Assembly (NCBI GenBank): GCA_009733575.1
Contig: ML769413.1
Span: forward strand, 262,466 to 326,465
Direction of reading: 5' to 3'
Length of the DNA: 64,000 bases
From: Gymnopus androsaceus JB14
Taxonomy: Eukaryota; Basidiomycota; Agaricomycetes; Agaricales; Omphalotaceae
In this document: positions 1 through 11,175 of the stretch, one piece after another
Layout of the letters: each line of letters starts with the position of its first letter
Numbering within the stretch: the stretch's first letter is position 1
Translations under genes and position numbers: made by a program
The notes under the pieces: model-generated
Seen by the model: the letters and a program-made list of their open reading frames with translations, nothing else
Database searches by the model: none
What the model was told of the DNA's origin: nothing

Positions 1-953
1 TGAACGGGTCGAAGTCATACCCCAGATCAACTCTGAGGTGGACAAGATCTTTACATCGGCGTAGAATGTCCACATAGACATCGGGGTCAAAACACACATC
101 GTCGATGATAGTGCTCGTGATCTTCAGCGAGGTGAGTTGTTCCACAGGTAGCACTAATCGTTTTAGCAAGGGAATGGCGTCTTTCTCGATGATTTCGAAT
201 TGTCGTAGTTTGGGCACTTCCAAGAAAGTCTCGATTTGCTGAGGTACCTGAAGATAGGCCAGCTCCACATCCTGGGCATCTTTCCTGGGGGAAGATGACC
301 AGATCTTGAGATACACCTCTTCCAATTGAGGAAGGGATGAGCGAGGTAGACTGAAAAGAGGAATGAAGAATGATATATGCCCCTCCAGATTAAGCAATCG
401 GATTTTGTGGCTGAAACCCAAAATAGTCTCCATGAATTTGCTTGATAAAACAGGAGAAATACCGGATTGAGCATCGAAGTTGAGATACAGGTCCAAGGGC
501 AGACCTTGTCTCCGATTAATCCACTCTTTAACCCACCCAAGCTCAGGTATGACTGGTGTCTGGTGCTTTTCCAGGGAAATGCATAATTTGGACCAGAGTC
601 GGGGGGTAAGATGAGCAGCCTTTCTCCATGCCACGCACACAGCACAGAGAATGGACGTGTATTGAACAATACCATGCTTGTACATCGATATTCCCTCTTC
701 AGGAAAACATACAATTTCGAAAATTTCGGAAAGAACTTTCCAGGGGGACTCTTCGAATAGGTGAAAGAACGTTTTTGAGTGAAGCAATCTCGAAAAGTTT
801 CGCGTCTTTCTGACGCGTCAACTTGGAAATCTGACTTCCGAGATTCTCTACCTGACCCTCCGTGTCAGATATTCGAGTCCGAAGGAAGGAAATGTCGGCT
901 GATTCCAGCCATATTGGCCCTTCGATACGGCGTTGAGAAAGATACTGTGCCAT
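1..953 (-). pseudogene. F-box-like protein, frameshifted, runs off the left edge
   Basis: Read on the minus strand from ATG at 953. The N-terminus (MAQYLSQ..IEGPIW) is followed by a coiled coil with a RRKDAKL-like run and then the F-box-like core SPIRRVP.E...LSEIFEIVC. The frame breaks at the AAA run (plus-strand TTT 737-739). Dropping one A lets the reading continue through AWRKAAHLTPRLWSKL and GWVKEWINR..GLPLDLYL to base 1 with no stop. It is clearly paralogous to the copies at 33157 and 56509. In this family the F-box would recruit an SCF ubiquitin ligase and the C-terminal half is a degenerate leucine-rich substrate region; that role is inferred. The single-base shift may be decay or sequencing error. 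Confidence 0.75.
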
Positions 954-1110
954 TCGTGCAATTTGTGGTGGATAAGGACAAGAAGGAAGAATGGAAAGAT
1001 GGAAATAACGTTCTTAAGTAGAAAATTAAGAAACGCCCATAATGACTGACAATAATTGACATGACATGACATTGGCAGTGTGATCAACAAGCGCGTCGTT
1101 GATGCCTGTA

Positions 1111-1530
1111 CTACAGGCTGTAGAGCACCTTGCCAGTAATGATAAGGCCGTTCAGGCTGTGCATCACTTCAGGGATCGAAGTGGTAATGACCCACCGGCG
1201 GACATAAAACAGGTCGATGTGTGTTGTCTAGAGCTTCTTCAGCGATACTTCTCACGAGAGCTTTATACTCTTGGACCCGTTGCCAACAAAGTTTGACTGG
1301 ATTTCGTCCGCGTGTCAGCCCTACGTGTACCTGGTCGCTATAACCAGCTAGCCACGATTACCACGAGCAGTCACCCACTCGCCTAGCCAGCCCTCCGACT
1401 CGCCGCCCTGGTAAGCATTGGCCATGTGATTGAAATTGTTACCTGCCCTGTAGAAGATATCGAACGCCTGCTTGCCCTACCGCGAAGTTTTACCTATGGA
1501 AGCTCCAGCAGGAAGGTCCGCCGCAGGCAT
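1111..1530 (-). pseudogene. Aryl-alcohol dehydrogenase (aldo-keto reductase) relic
   Basis: Minus-strand reading gives recognisable pieces of the AAD/aldo-keto reductase family in order: AFDIFYRAGNNF, SEGWLGEWVTARGNR, LVIATRYT, NFVGNGSKSIKLS, HIDLFYVRRWVITTSIPEV, MHSLNGLIITGKVLYSL. The frame is interrupted by at least six stops (TAG, TAG, TGA, TGA, TAG, TAG); several fit C-to-T changes from CAG or CGA. Roughly the first third of the family is present and the rest is missing, so this is a dead fragment. Its closest functional relative in the window is the intact aldo-keto reductase at 26484-27824, but the two belong to different branches of the superfamily. Confidence 0.7.
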
Positions 1531-1833
1531 CTACGCCCTGGTGGCCACTGGGAAGCGAGTTGTTTGAAACCGGAGTACTCGAAGTATGCTGTATGTGTTT
1601 TGGCTTTGTGATCCTTGAAGTGGTTCGTTGCATGAACTATCAGGAGGGTTAAAGGCTCAAAGCATTACAGAATTTAAAGAACAAGTTCAGAGGGAAGGTC
1701 GTTGTTCCCTTTTACTGCAGGGTAAATGGTGAGGTCCAAGTAGCCACAATTCTGGCGTCGGAAACACGAAAGATAATAGTCATGTCTGAGAAAACCAAGG
1801 GATGGTTGCAGGGATGGTTGCAGGGAGCTTTTG
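1531..1833. other. Intergenic, no gene seen
   Basis: No supported coding sequence. A short direct repeat (GGATGGTTGCA twice) lies near 1800-1826 just beyond the end of SEN15. Confidence 0.5.
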
Positions 1834-2311
1834 TCAAACGGAAGGCTTCACAATTCCAGAACTAAGCTTGTAATACACAATCGACGAATCATCTGAAGCG
1901 ACAGCAAGGTATATCGAAGGCGGGTCAGCCAATGCTGTGAACACGTCTTTTATCCTATAGAAAGATATTAGAAATCCTTTCTCGATATGAAAAATGGAAT
2001 TCAGACGTACCAAGCCATAGAAATCGACTCTGCGAGCGAGCATGGCACGATATACAGCACTGACTCAGCGTCCGTGGCCGTTTTAGGCCTCTTCCCCTTG
2101 ATTGCTCCCCGTTTGCATAGTTCCCCGAGATCTACCACGACTACATCTCTCCATTGTTGAGCTGAGAATAATCCAGGTCAGCTCGAGATTTTTTACTGGA
2201 AAATGGCTTACCTAGTAGAATATCATTATAAGTCTGAAACAGGGGGCCTCCGTGAGCTGGATATCTTTCGACAACAGAAGCAAGAGCAGGATATGATGGG
2301 TGGATCTCCAT
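1834..2311 (-). CDS. SEN15: tRNA-splicing endonuclease subunit SEN15
   Basis: Small structural subunit of the SEN complex, which cuts introns from pre-tRNAs. Three exons join cleanly: 2311-2212, 2161-2011 and 1954-1834, giving 123 residues. The start ATG at 2311 opens MEIHPSYPALASVV. The C-terminal signature is the best evidence: DPPSIYLAVASDDSSIVYYKLS followed by GIVKP is the family ending. Introns of 49 and 56 nt have GTAAGC and GTACGT donors. Length is close to the short fungal homologues. The reading frame is intact, unlike several neighbours. An upstream in-frame reading to 2359 is ignored because it lacks a good start. Confidence 0.82.
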
Positions 2312-2769
2312 CTTGAAGATGAAAGTGAGAGAAGCGCGCAGTGCGCAGTGGCAGTGCAATTTTTTCGTGCTCCTCTATAATACTATATCTGTGCTAAGAC
2401 AAATCAACAGCCTCTATGTATTAACTCTGTCCAACTCGGTTCCAACTGCAGTTCTCTCCCGTGCACCGTACGCGTGAATTCTGGTCTTGAAGCTATTCAT
2501 GGAATGAGTCAGACCTCCGTCGGAGTGTTACTGGAGGTTAGATTGTTGAATGTCGTATTTATTTTCAATGCGTAGTACTTAGACGCGATAAGTTTACTCT
2601 ACGCGATCTCGAAACCACTGCAAGCCCACTGGAAATTTCTTCTTTTCGTGCGCTTTCTTGTCCCGCACCTCCATACGAGGTTCCTATTCATCGCCAAAAG
2701 CAGCTCTCTGAAGCAACGTTTAACATTCAACTTAAACGTTGGAGTGCAACCCAGCCTCCTCCTCTTTCC
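2312..2769. other. Intergenic between SEN15 and a small ORF
   Basis: Upstream region of SEN15 on the minus strand. No TATA box or further gene could be supported. Confidence 0.4.
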
Positions 2770-3063
2770 TCAACTTGGCTCGGAGCCTCGAGAGTGTACA
2801 TACTCCCTATCCAAAGCAATTTGCGCACTCGCTTCCAGTTGTATGTCGATTCCCTGAAGTTGGCTTGACGTCCGTAGGCCTTCCTTCCATCCTTCTTCAA
2901 TGTCCCAATATCTCACATTGACAATACCATGACCAGTATCGATCTTCGTTGAAATAATTCGCACCCTGTTGGCTGTTGGTTGGACGACCAATCCTGGACC
3001 AATCGATGAAAAGTTCTGATGCCGCATCGTTGGGCGCTTGTTGAACATTATCCGTTGAGCCAT
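2770..3063 (-). CDS. Hypothetical 97-residue ORF
   Basis: An uninterrupted frame from an ATG in good context (CCATGGCTCAACGG on the minus strand) to a stop at 2770. The first residues (MAQR) resemble the starts of the F-box genes here, but nothing downstream matches them. No domain, signal peptide or membrane segment is visible. It could be a real small protein or chance; expression data would decide. Confidence 0.25.
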   Translation of the reverse strand: MAQRIMFNKRPTMRHQNFSSIGPGLVVQPTANRVRIISTKIDTGHGIVNVRYWDIEEGWKEGLRTSSQLQGIDIQLEASAQIALDREYVHSRGSEPS

Positions 3064-3431
3064 GAATCAATTCCTTTTGTTTTGAAAATGTCCGTCAACG
3101 GCTAATGAAACTGCGGGAATCCACTGTCCTCGGAAAAAATGCTTAATCAAGGAAGGCTTGGCGGAGAATGTTTGTTTATCTTTTATCAGGTTTCTATATT
3201 CATGACACCTCGAAGGTGGGCTGAGCTTTTTTTAGGCCGAGAAGTTCTGACTCAATCGAAACTTGGCTCAAGCTGGAAGGTACATGTACATTTCGGATCA
3301 CTGGAACGTTATGCCTTTCCAATGGTCCAGCGGACAACAATATATTTTTTCGTTGGCACAGGTTCCCAAGGTGTGCATATAAATCCTTATAAGAGGACTC
3401 CCCTTCCTCCATTCATTCACTCAGTCCGAAC
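3064..3431. promoter_or_regulatory. Promoter region of RTA1-like gene 1
   Basis: A TATA motif (TATAAA, 3378-3383) lies about 50 bases before the ATG at 3432, with a second TTATAAG at 3388. The sequence between is pyrimidine-rich. No gene was seen here. Confidence 0.5.
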
Positions 3432-4582
3432 ATGGTGTCCAGCATTTCCGCATCTCGAAAAGCTTTACTTGTGGGCATTGCGTTTCAATTATGTTTGGCC
3501 TTTAGCGCATCTATGGTTAGAGGTGAGGTTTTTTTTCGCCTTCTCTACGTTGAGCCTACTAACCTCATATTTCTACGCCCCTAGCTACTGAAGGTCCTAT
3601 TGTAGCGGTGCTAGGGTATACACCTAACAAGGCTGCTGCTGCTGTCGCAGCAATTGTCTATTTTATTTGTGGGCTAGCCTTTTTCTATCGTGTATTTAGA
3701 ATTAGGAATTGGTGGGCTCTCTGTCTACCTATTGGTTCCACGGGTTAGTCGACTTCATCTACTTTGTCGAATCCATCTCAACTGTGTTATCTCGCAGCTA
3801 TGGCCTTTGGTTTCGTCATCCGTGTTTTGTTGAACAATCCTTCTCATCAACAGCACGGACCCTTCATCGCTGAAGAAATTCTGACTTCTTGCTCTCCCGC
3901 TGCTTTCCTTGCGTTCAACTACATCGTCTACGGCCGCCTTCTTCGCAGCTTTATCGGTCGACGACATTCTTTGCTGCCACCCAACTATATCGCAACCTTC
4001 TTCGTCTGCAGCGACGTTTTAACGTTCTTTGTTCAGGTAAATTCAGTCTAGAATAAACTTCCATTGTTCTGAAGCCATCTATATATCAGGCCGCAGGTGC
4101 AGCGATGTTCACGAACATCTCTACCCTAAACACGGGGAAAAAGGTCTTCCAAATTGGTGTCATTTTGCAGAGTGCCTCCTACTACATCTTTTATATCATG
4201 CTCTTCATGACCTGGCGGAGCATTCGCAAAGAAGGCATTGCAACTGGCCGCGAGATGTGGTGGAAAGCGTATAAAATGGTGGCTATATCATCCTTGTTCA
4301 TCGTCGTGAGTTTATTCTTCGATTCGTGTGTATTCAAGTTTTCACTTCGAAAAAAACCAGGTTCGAACGATATTCCGTATTATCTATTCATCTACCAACA
4401 AAGACAGTAAAGTTCGGACAGACGAAGTCTTTCTTTACGTTTTCGATACCATTCCTTTATTCCTTGCCATCGTAGGCTACATCTTCAAGTGGCCTGGGGT
4501 CTACCTGACGGGTGACTCCATAGCCGATTCTAATCGTACAACACTGCTCGGTCTAGAGAAGCTTGGCACATCCTCTGCATAA
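3432..4582 (+). CDS. RTA1-like seven-helix membrane protein 1
   Basis: Member of the fungal RTA1/lipid-translocating exporter-like family, integral membrane proteins linked to sterol or sphingoid-base stress and drug tolerance. Five exons join in frame: 3432-3522, 3585-3743, 3798-4036, 4090-4305 and 4361-4582 (308 residues). Visible landmarks are a hydrophobic N-terminus, LGYTPNKAAA, NWWALCLPIG, the helix around EEILTSCSPAAFLAFNYIVYGR, FFVCSDVLTFFVQAAGAAM, WWKAYKMVAISS and LYVFDTIPLFLAIVGYI. Seven or so hydrophobic spans fit the family. A paralogue with the same intron positions lies on the minus strand at 19394. No disruption is seen. The transported substrate is not deducible. Confidence 0.88.
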
Positions 4583-4789
4583 TCTGAATTTAGCGGACTT
4601 ATTTTACTACTACTACGCTCTCTACTATTTATTCAAGGGTTAAGGATTGTACATAACGATGCTAGAACGGTTTCAAGTTTGCAAGTTCTTTTTCGATTCT
4701 CGGTAATGTTCTAAACTTACAAGTCTTGAACCATCTCGTACGGAATTCAGCTACACGACCTATACTGATACATACAGACATTATAAGAA

Positions 4790-7290
4790 CTAGACAAAGT
4801 AAAAGAATAATAACCAGAGATACGCAAGTAGCGTCGTCGTATCCTGGGTTCTAAAGTAAAGGGAAGCGTCGGTCAGCATACGTACAATGCTCATCGTCAT
4901 ATTCCCATTGGTCCCAAGTAAATTCTCCGGCGTGTTCCCGAAGCCTGCTGAGCTATCGGTGAAAAGATCATTCCAGAATGCAGAATCTTTGAAGAGGTCT
5001 GGGTTAAACCAATCTATGTCACCACAGACCAGCGGAACCGTAAGTCCCTGATGAGAAGGCTGGGAAGGATGAGAGTGAGGAGGCATACCGATGAGTTCCG
5101 GGGTGGTGGACGGCTGGGAGTAACCAGAGTTTGGAGATGAAGTATGAGATGAAGTGTGATTAGTATCGCTGGTAGGAGTATCACTCTGCCGTACATGGCT
5201 TCGGTTGCTCCCAGGGACTGAGGGTATAGTGGGCTCCAGAATGGATGCTTCCTTGTGTTGTAAAAGTGGGGCTGATTTATTCTCCCATAATGCTACCATC
5301 CCAGATATCAACGTTGCGCATTTCCCGGCAGCTGAATCTGATGAGAAAGAGCATTCGGTACAATCGGGAGATGCATTTGGAAAGGAGCTTCTCGCTAGAA
5401 CCAGGAAGTTCAATCCCTAAGGAATGCATGACGAGAAATTTAGATCCAATAATATAGCTAGCGGCGAAGGCAATCATGTTAAACATGTAGTCGGGCGACG
5501 TTCCTAATAATCCGACATCGATTTCAAGAAGGATAACCAGGACAGACTCTGAGACAGCCAGAGCCTCTTTTCCCCAACTGATGAGAATATTCTGGCCGTG
5601 AGGACGCACTTCTCTGAACCAAAAGGGATTATCGCTTCCAGAACGAATAAAGTATTCCCGTGCAGTGATAGAAGCCTGATATAAAATCAAAAGTCGACAG
5701 GTACGAACGAGGATGTTGAGTGTTTTGAAGTAAAATATATCGAAATCAGCGACCACTAATAATCGAAGAATGAATTACAAAGGCAAAGGACGAGCTATAA
5801 AATCACATACCAGCCAAAGGCAATAGAATGCGCGCGACACGGCCCATGTTGGCCAACACATGGACAAAACCTTCATACCAGATATTGACGTTAGCTTCTG
5901 ATAGCGACTTGAGACGAATAGCTATCCCAGCTTCAGTAATGTCGAAAAGCTCCGCCAAGAGCCTCAACCGGAGATCCCGGCCGGAAGCACGATCTGACGG
6001 GAGGTTCGAGGCCAGAGGGAATATCGTCAAGTACGAAGCAGTACGTTTCGACAATGGGTTGCGCCCGCTACCCGTGCACAGTCTAGAATACAACGATCAA
6101 TCAAGTAAACTGGAAGGACGGGAGTTTACTCACAAAGACTCTGCATTCGTCAAAGCGATCCACTGATTTGATATGAATTAATTGGTGACACATACCACGT
6201 ATAGATATAGCCTCACCAGACGAGTCTTATTCACCGCGTCAAACATCTCATGCTCAGCCACTTCTTCTCCGTTTGCCCTGCGACCGCGAAGTGAGGCCGC
6301 TAACTGACAAGCTTCATTCAAACGCATGTTGTGAGCCATACTAACGGCAGAGGCAACAAGAAGACGCCCATCCCGAAAGTCTTCCTCAGTGCCACAAACC
6401 GGTGCCCATAACGAAAGAATGAGCAAACACTGTATGGACTCGAGAGTTTCCGAACGTCGAGACTGGAAGATCATTTTCGCGACACTATCTGTTGTTAAAG
6501 CCTGCAGTCTGGGAGCGACAACAGACCGCGTCGCTTCATCAAGATGACGTGACGCAATTGTGCAGTAAACAAGATCCAGAAAGGGACTATGTATATCGCG
6601 AATAGGTGTAAAATTGAGCCATGGTAAATAATTCTGCTCGAATCTTGAGATATATATATGAGTGCACGATCGTAAGGAGGACAGAAAATGACATACATCG
6701 ATGAGAGGTGGAGGATTTGATCCGATGAAAGGATGTTGTCCAGCGAGTCGTTGGGCACGGGCGGGGGAGGTTGAAAGGGATGCGGTTTGGAGGAAACCGT
6801 CTGTTTCATAAGTTCTTGCATAGCTTCTAGAGGCGCAGTCCAGTCTAAGGCACCTTGTGGAACACGAATAAAATCCCAGAGTAACTGAGGTTTGTTGGGG
6901 AAGAGATCAATGGGAAGAGAGGCATTGGAACCGCCGGGTGCATTTGCTGGGGTAGGCGTCCCAGAATAATCTGGAAGCATTATTTCTAAATTTCTATCGT
7001 GCCCGGGCCACGACCCATTCGTGCCGCTCTGAGGCGATGATTCCTTAACCACAGGACGAGAAACTTCAAATAGGCTGCGGTCCATCTGCTGGTACGAGCA
7101 CTCGACCTCCAGAACCTTGCAGCGATGACAGCGAATGACTGCTTGGTCCACACGCGTCCAGAATCTCGCATCTCGTCTTTTGCTTGCGACACAATGCGCA
7201 GGCCTGTACGCTCTTTGAGCGTTTAGCGGTCTTACCAGAGGAGGATGCTGCTGAGGGACCCGTTGAAGAGCTATCGCGCTGTCGCTTCAT
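4790..7290 (-). pseudogene. Zn2Cys6 fungal transcription factor with two frameshifts
   Basis: ATG at 7290, then a basic serine-rich stretch and a Zn2Cys6 binuclear cluster: CALCRKQKTRC, then CHRCKVLEVEC. The spacing C-x2-C-x6-C-x12-C-x2-C-x6-C is restored only if one base near 7150-7157 is dropped. The middle carries the usual fungal regulatory domain in exons ending near LSS, YLYV, AESL and LLPLA, including PWLNFTPIRDIHSPFLDLVY and MAHNMRLNEAC. A second single-base shift lies at about 5354-5359 before ECSFSSDSAAGKC. The tail is rich in S, T, P and N and acidic/aromatic near the end, as in activation regions. A 35-nt stretch before the end looks like an intron, so the true stop is uncertain. 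The target genes are unknown. Either a recent pseudogene or a normal gene with sequencing errors; the second is favoured. Confidence 0.72.
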
Positions 7291-7520
7291 GGAAAAAAGG
7301 GAAATGAGATAAATCTGGAAAAGAGGCGATCTTATACGGAGGGAATAAATGCAGAAAGGACGGGAATAAATGCAGAAGACAAAAATGATAAAATGTTATA
7401 CTACTTATAGTGTCTGATCCGGAGCCGAGACTCGGAAGCTCCTTCCACGTGTCAATCAGGCAGGCATGGTAACCTCGAGGTTGCCATCTATACCTACCTT
7501 CGCGGCCTCGTTTCACTCAG
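7291..7520. promoter_or_regulatory. Shared divergent promoter, Zn2Cys6 factor and IMPACT
   Basis: Only 230 bases separate the two start codons, so both genes must be driven from here. No clear TATA box was identified on either side. Confidence 0.4.
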
Positions 7521-8766
7521 ATGGATAATCTTATCGAAGAACTACTTTCTTCGCCAGAGCGCGAAGCAGTTGGCTCTGAATTAGAGGGTATGAGCTGGCT
7601 TCCGCTTTCAAAACGACACTCGGTAATTTTTTTTAGTTTTGAAATCAATCTACGGAGATGATGCTATCCGTTCTTGGAAAGAGGCCCCAACAGACGATAC
7701 AATTCGTTTTGAAGTCACAATAGAGTAGGTCGGTTAGCTAGTGTGCTTACCTTTGTTAATATACATTGTATAGCTTCCCCTCCCCTTACGACGAGGTAAA
7801 AATCACAACGCTGATCTCCCTGTCATCGACGTATCCTGCAGACTCACCCCCGCAGCTCCAGCTCCTTTCACGTTATATTGGAGCTTTTGGTGTGGATTCA
7901 AACCTCTTTGGCTCTGTTCTACGGACATATATATCTGCCAATGGAGTTGAGTGGACTAGGGGCGCCGTTTGTGTATTCGACGGCCTTCAAAACGTCCTCG
8001 ACCGTTGTGTCCAGTGGTATGAGGATCGTCTAAGCGCACAAAGGGCTGGAGAGCTTTTACGTGAAGATGCTGCAGAGTCGAACCTGACCACGCGGCCTAT
8101 TCCCTCCGACCCGGAGGATGCACCTCCGAGTTCGTTTCCCGTGGATCGTCGGGATATTGTTGCTTTACCTCCAGGTATTCAAATTTTTGAAGCAGAGCCT
8201 ATTCTAGATCGCAAAAGTGCTTTCGTGGGCCGGGCCTGTGCGATCACCGATCCATCTCAGGTATCTATATGTTTAAACATCCGTTCTACCCCTTCCGTTG
8301 AATCAACGCTGTGCGCCTTGAATAGGTTCCACTTATCCTATCTTATCTCTCATCGGATCGCAAAATATCTCGAGCAGCACATCCTATCATCAATGCCTGG
8401 CGGTGTCAAGTTGGAAAGACTCTACACCAAGGTGATTGCAAATTTTCAGGACTTTCCCACCGGTAGATGTAGATTAACCATTTTCCCGCACAGACAATGA
8501 AGACGACGGGGAAACAGCTGCTGGTGGTCGCTTGTCTCACCTCTTGCAAATCCTTGTACGTTCGCCATTTCTACGCCTTTCGTTTGTTCAACGTTATCAT
8601 ACAGGAAATCAATAATGTGTTAGTCATTGTGACACGATATTATGGTGGCATACATCTTGGTCCTGATAGGTTCAAACACATAAACCAAGCAGCGCGGAAT
8701 GCTCTGGAACTTGGTGGATTCTTAGATGATGAAGGGCACAATAAGTCACGAGGTAGAAAGCATTGA
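7521..8766 (+). CDS. YIH1: IMPACT/Yih1-type translation regulator
   Basis: Orthologue of yeast Yih1 / mammalian IMPACT, which binds Gcn1 and holds back Gcn2 kinase so that general amino-acid control is not triggered. Six exons (7521-7587, 7637-7724, 7774-8260, 8326-8431, 8494-8555, 8605-8766) give 323 residues in an unbroken frame. An N-terminal RWD domain (IYGDDAIRSW, then FPSPYDEVKITTLISLSSTYP) is followed by a linker and the UPF0029/IMPACT domain: FVGRACAI, DGETAAGGRL and the hallmark VIVTRYYGGIHLGPDRFKHI. Only the last exon is slightly extended with a basic tail (RGRKH). Symbol transferred from family, so moderately sure. Confidence 0.87.
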
Positions 8767-9186
8767 ACGTGGCCTGCGCATGCAGCTAAGCTCTTCAAAG
8801 GATAGTTGGAGCCGGAAGCTAGGTGATCTGATCTCTTCTGGATAAATGAAGGATCAAAGCATATCATATACTGTACATCTTTCGATAATTGGCGGATATA
8901 AAGTGTCTGCACTTTGATATGTACATACTCGGAATACATTGACTACATACGCTTCTGAAAATTTGCTCTGAACCGCATCACAGAACATTATCTTTCTCGT
9001 CCCAGATAAATTTACGACCAAGGAAGGTTCAGTTTCACTAGATGGTTCAGTTCCACTTATTGGTAGTATGGTACCTGAAGAGTAACGGTTTTGCCAGCTT
9101 TGACCTTACGTATTAGTAACCGCCGCCGGTTCGAAGCTCCGATCAATACATTTAATTTTCCCACCTTACTGCCAGCTCCTACCACA
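8767..9186. other. Intergenic before RFT1
   Basis: Holds the 3' end of the IMPACT transcript and the RFT1 upstream region. An in-frame reading reaches back to 9091 without an ATG, so it is not counted as coding. Confidence 0.4.
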
Positions 9187-11087
9187 ATGTCGACCACAAT
9201 GTCGACGCTGACGTCCCTCATGGGCCTCCAGCTGTTTACTCGTTTATTTACCTTCATTCTAAATCAAGCTCTTTCTCGTCTGGCCTCACCAGTAGCCTAT
9301 GGCATCGCCTCCATTCAATTCGAACTCATGCTTAGCACGATTCTTTTCTTGAGTCGAGAAGGTGTACGAGGGGCGCTACTGCGCGTCAAACCTACAGGAG
9401 AAGCTTCAGAAAATGTTAAATCCTCCGAGAAGGATCATAAGGAGACGGAACAGAAGAGTTTTGGAAATGCAGCGATGAACGTCGGATTCATTCCTGTTAT
9501 CTTTGGTGTCCCTCTGGCGATTATAACGTCTCTGTTATACGTGACCTTTGCAAGTGCAGAAACACGTATACAACCTCATTTTCAAGTCAGCGGTTTCAAT
9601 CTACGTTTTAGCAGCTGTCATGGAATTATTAGCGGAGCCAATGCACAACAAGTATGTATGTGCCAGTTTCATATTGGTTGTGAGCGCATCTTATTTTGCT
9701 TCTATAGGGCAATGAGTAGCCTTAAAACACACGTCAGACTGCGCGCCGAGGGGGTAGGAATCACTGCGAAGACTTTGGCTACGTGTTTTGTTCTGGTCGT
9801 TTGATGCCAGCAGAGGCGACAAAGGTGGAAACTTGCCTCTGTTGGCATTCGCGCTCGGTCAGTTCATGTATGGATCCTCGGTCTTCCTGGTGTATCTTCG
9901 GGAATTCCAGGGAGCAGGACTAATAACGAGAATAGCAAAGAGCTCTTCGGGGTATGTTTGTGTTTTTCACTCAAGATAATGAAAACCCATGCAGATTTCT
10001 TAGGGTTTACTTTGACCGCGATGTACTTGAACTGTCTATGTGGATGACCTCTCAATCCTTGGTGAAACACGTCCTTACCGAAGGCGACAAGTTCGTTCTC
10101 TCTTGGTTCAGTCCACTTCAGGACCAAGGCGGATATGCCCTTGCTGTAAACTATGGTGCGATTAGCAACTCTATCTTGTCAATCTCCAGATTTGAACTTC
10201 CTATATACAGGGTCCCTTATTGCTAGGATCGTATTCCAGCCTATCGAGGAAACGTTGCGTTTATATTTCTCCAAAACGCTAGCAGAAGTTACTCTCGCTT
10301 CCCCAACATTACCAAAAGCAAAACGTTCGCGTTATCTACCTGCGCTCAACGACGCTGCATCCACACTTTCAACATTACTCCGAAATGCAAATCATCGGAT
10401 CGCTCTTTGTTTTGATCTTCGGGTCAAGCTACATATCACTTGTACTAAACATACTCCTTCCGCCCCAATATCTCAACACTAGCGCACCTCGTGTCCTTGA
10501 AGCCTGGATATGGTATATTCCGGTTCTGGCGGTAAATGGAGGATTGGAGGCTTTCATCGCCAGCGTTGCTCTCAGGAAAGATGTGAACAATCAAAGTCGG
10601 TGAGTCATGACATTGAAGTTGCTACATTACGCTAATATTAGCCCCTGTAGTTGGATGATCCTATTCACACTCGTATACATAAGCTCGGCCATTGCATTAT
10701 ATCGATTCGATCTTGGAGACGCGGCCCTTGTCTATGCAAACATCATCAAACCTATCAGCGCGGATAATCTACGCCTTGCACTTCTGCCAAACTTTCTTCG
10801 CCAACCACGATGCATCACAAATGTTGAGATGGAGGAATGTGTTGCCTCCTTGGACTCTGGTCTCAGGGCTGGTCATCTCGGCCCTAGCGGTTAATCTAGG
10901 CGAGACGGTATTTGGAGCCACCGAGATTGTTCAACGAGAAGGGAGGACAGGGATTGTGAGACGCCCAGTGTTACTTCATATTGCCTTGGGAGGAGTTTTA
11001 GCAATATCTTGCATGGGATGGTGGGCGTGGACGGCAAGAGAATTTTTGCCTGTACCGAGAAGATGGAATAAGGTAAAAAGTGCGTAG
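9187..11087 (+). CDS. RFT1: RFT1, dolichol-linked oligosaccharide flipping protein (four frameshifts)
   Basis: RFT1 is an ER multispanning protein needed for lipid-linked Man5GlcNAc2 to become available for N-glycosylation in the lumen. ATG at 9187 opens MSTTMSTLTSLMGLQLFTRLF; then SRLASPVAYGIASIQFEL and FLSREGVRGALLR, AMSSLKTHVRLRAEG, MTSQSLVKHVLTEGDK, WFSPLQDQGGYALAVNYG, ARIVFQPIEETLRL and NLSARIIYALHF. Four introns follow HNK, SSSG, NYG and NQSR. The frame is broken four times, each by one surplus base: AA at 9584-9585, TTT 9800-9802, AAA 10383-10385 and AAA 10748-10750. Every shift falls in a short homopolymer and the protein either side is perfectly conserved, so sequencing error is far likelier than loss of an essential gene. 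Confidence 0.87.
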
Positions 11088-11175
11088 TAGTACCAGCTTT
11101 TTCTAGCATTACATCTACAGATACAGCTTCAGTAACTGCTTGAAATACGTATACAGTACATAATAACTAACATTC

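Noticed and set aside
3139..3591. 150-residue plus-strand ORF before RTA1-like gene 1
   Set aside because: It overlaps the TATA box and first exon of a well supported gene in another frame and has no recognisable motif.
5277..5756. Separate small gene ending at 5277
   Set aside because: It is one segment of the Zn2Cys6 factor; the stop appears only because of the shift at 5354-5359.
10692..11087. Independent membrane protein gene
   Set aside because: It is the C-terminal part of RFT1 after the surplus A at 10748-10750, continuous in protein sequence with the preceding exon.
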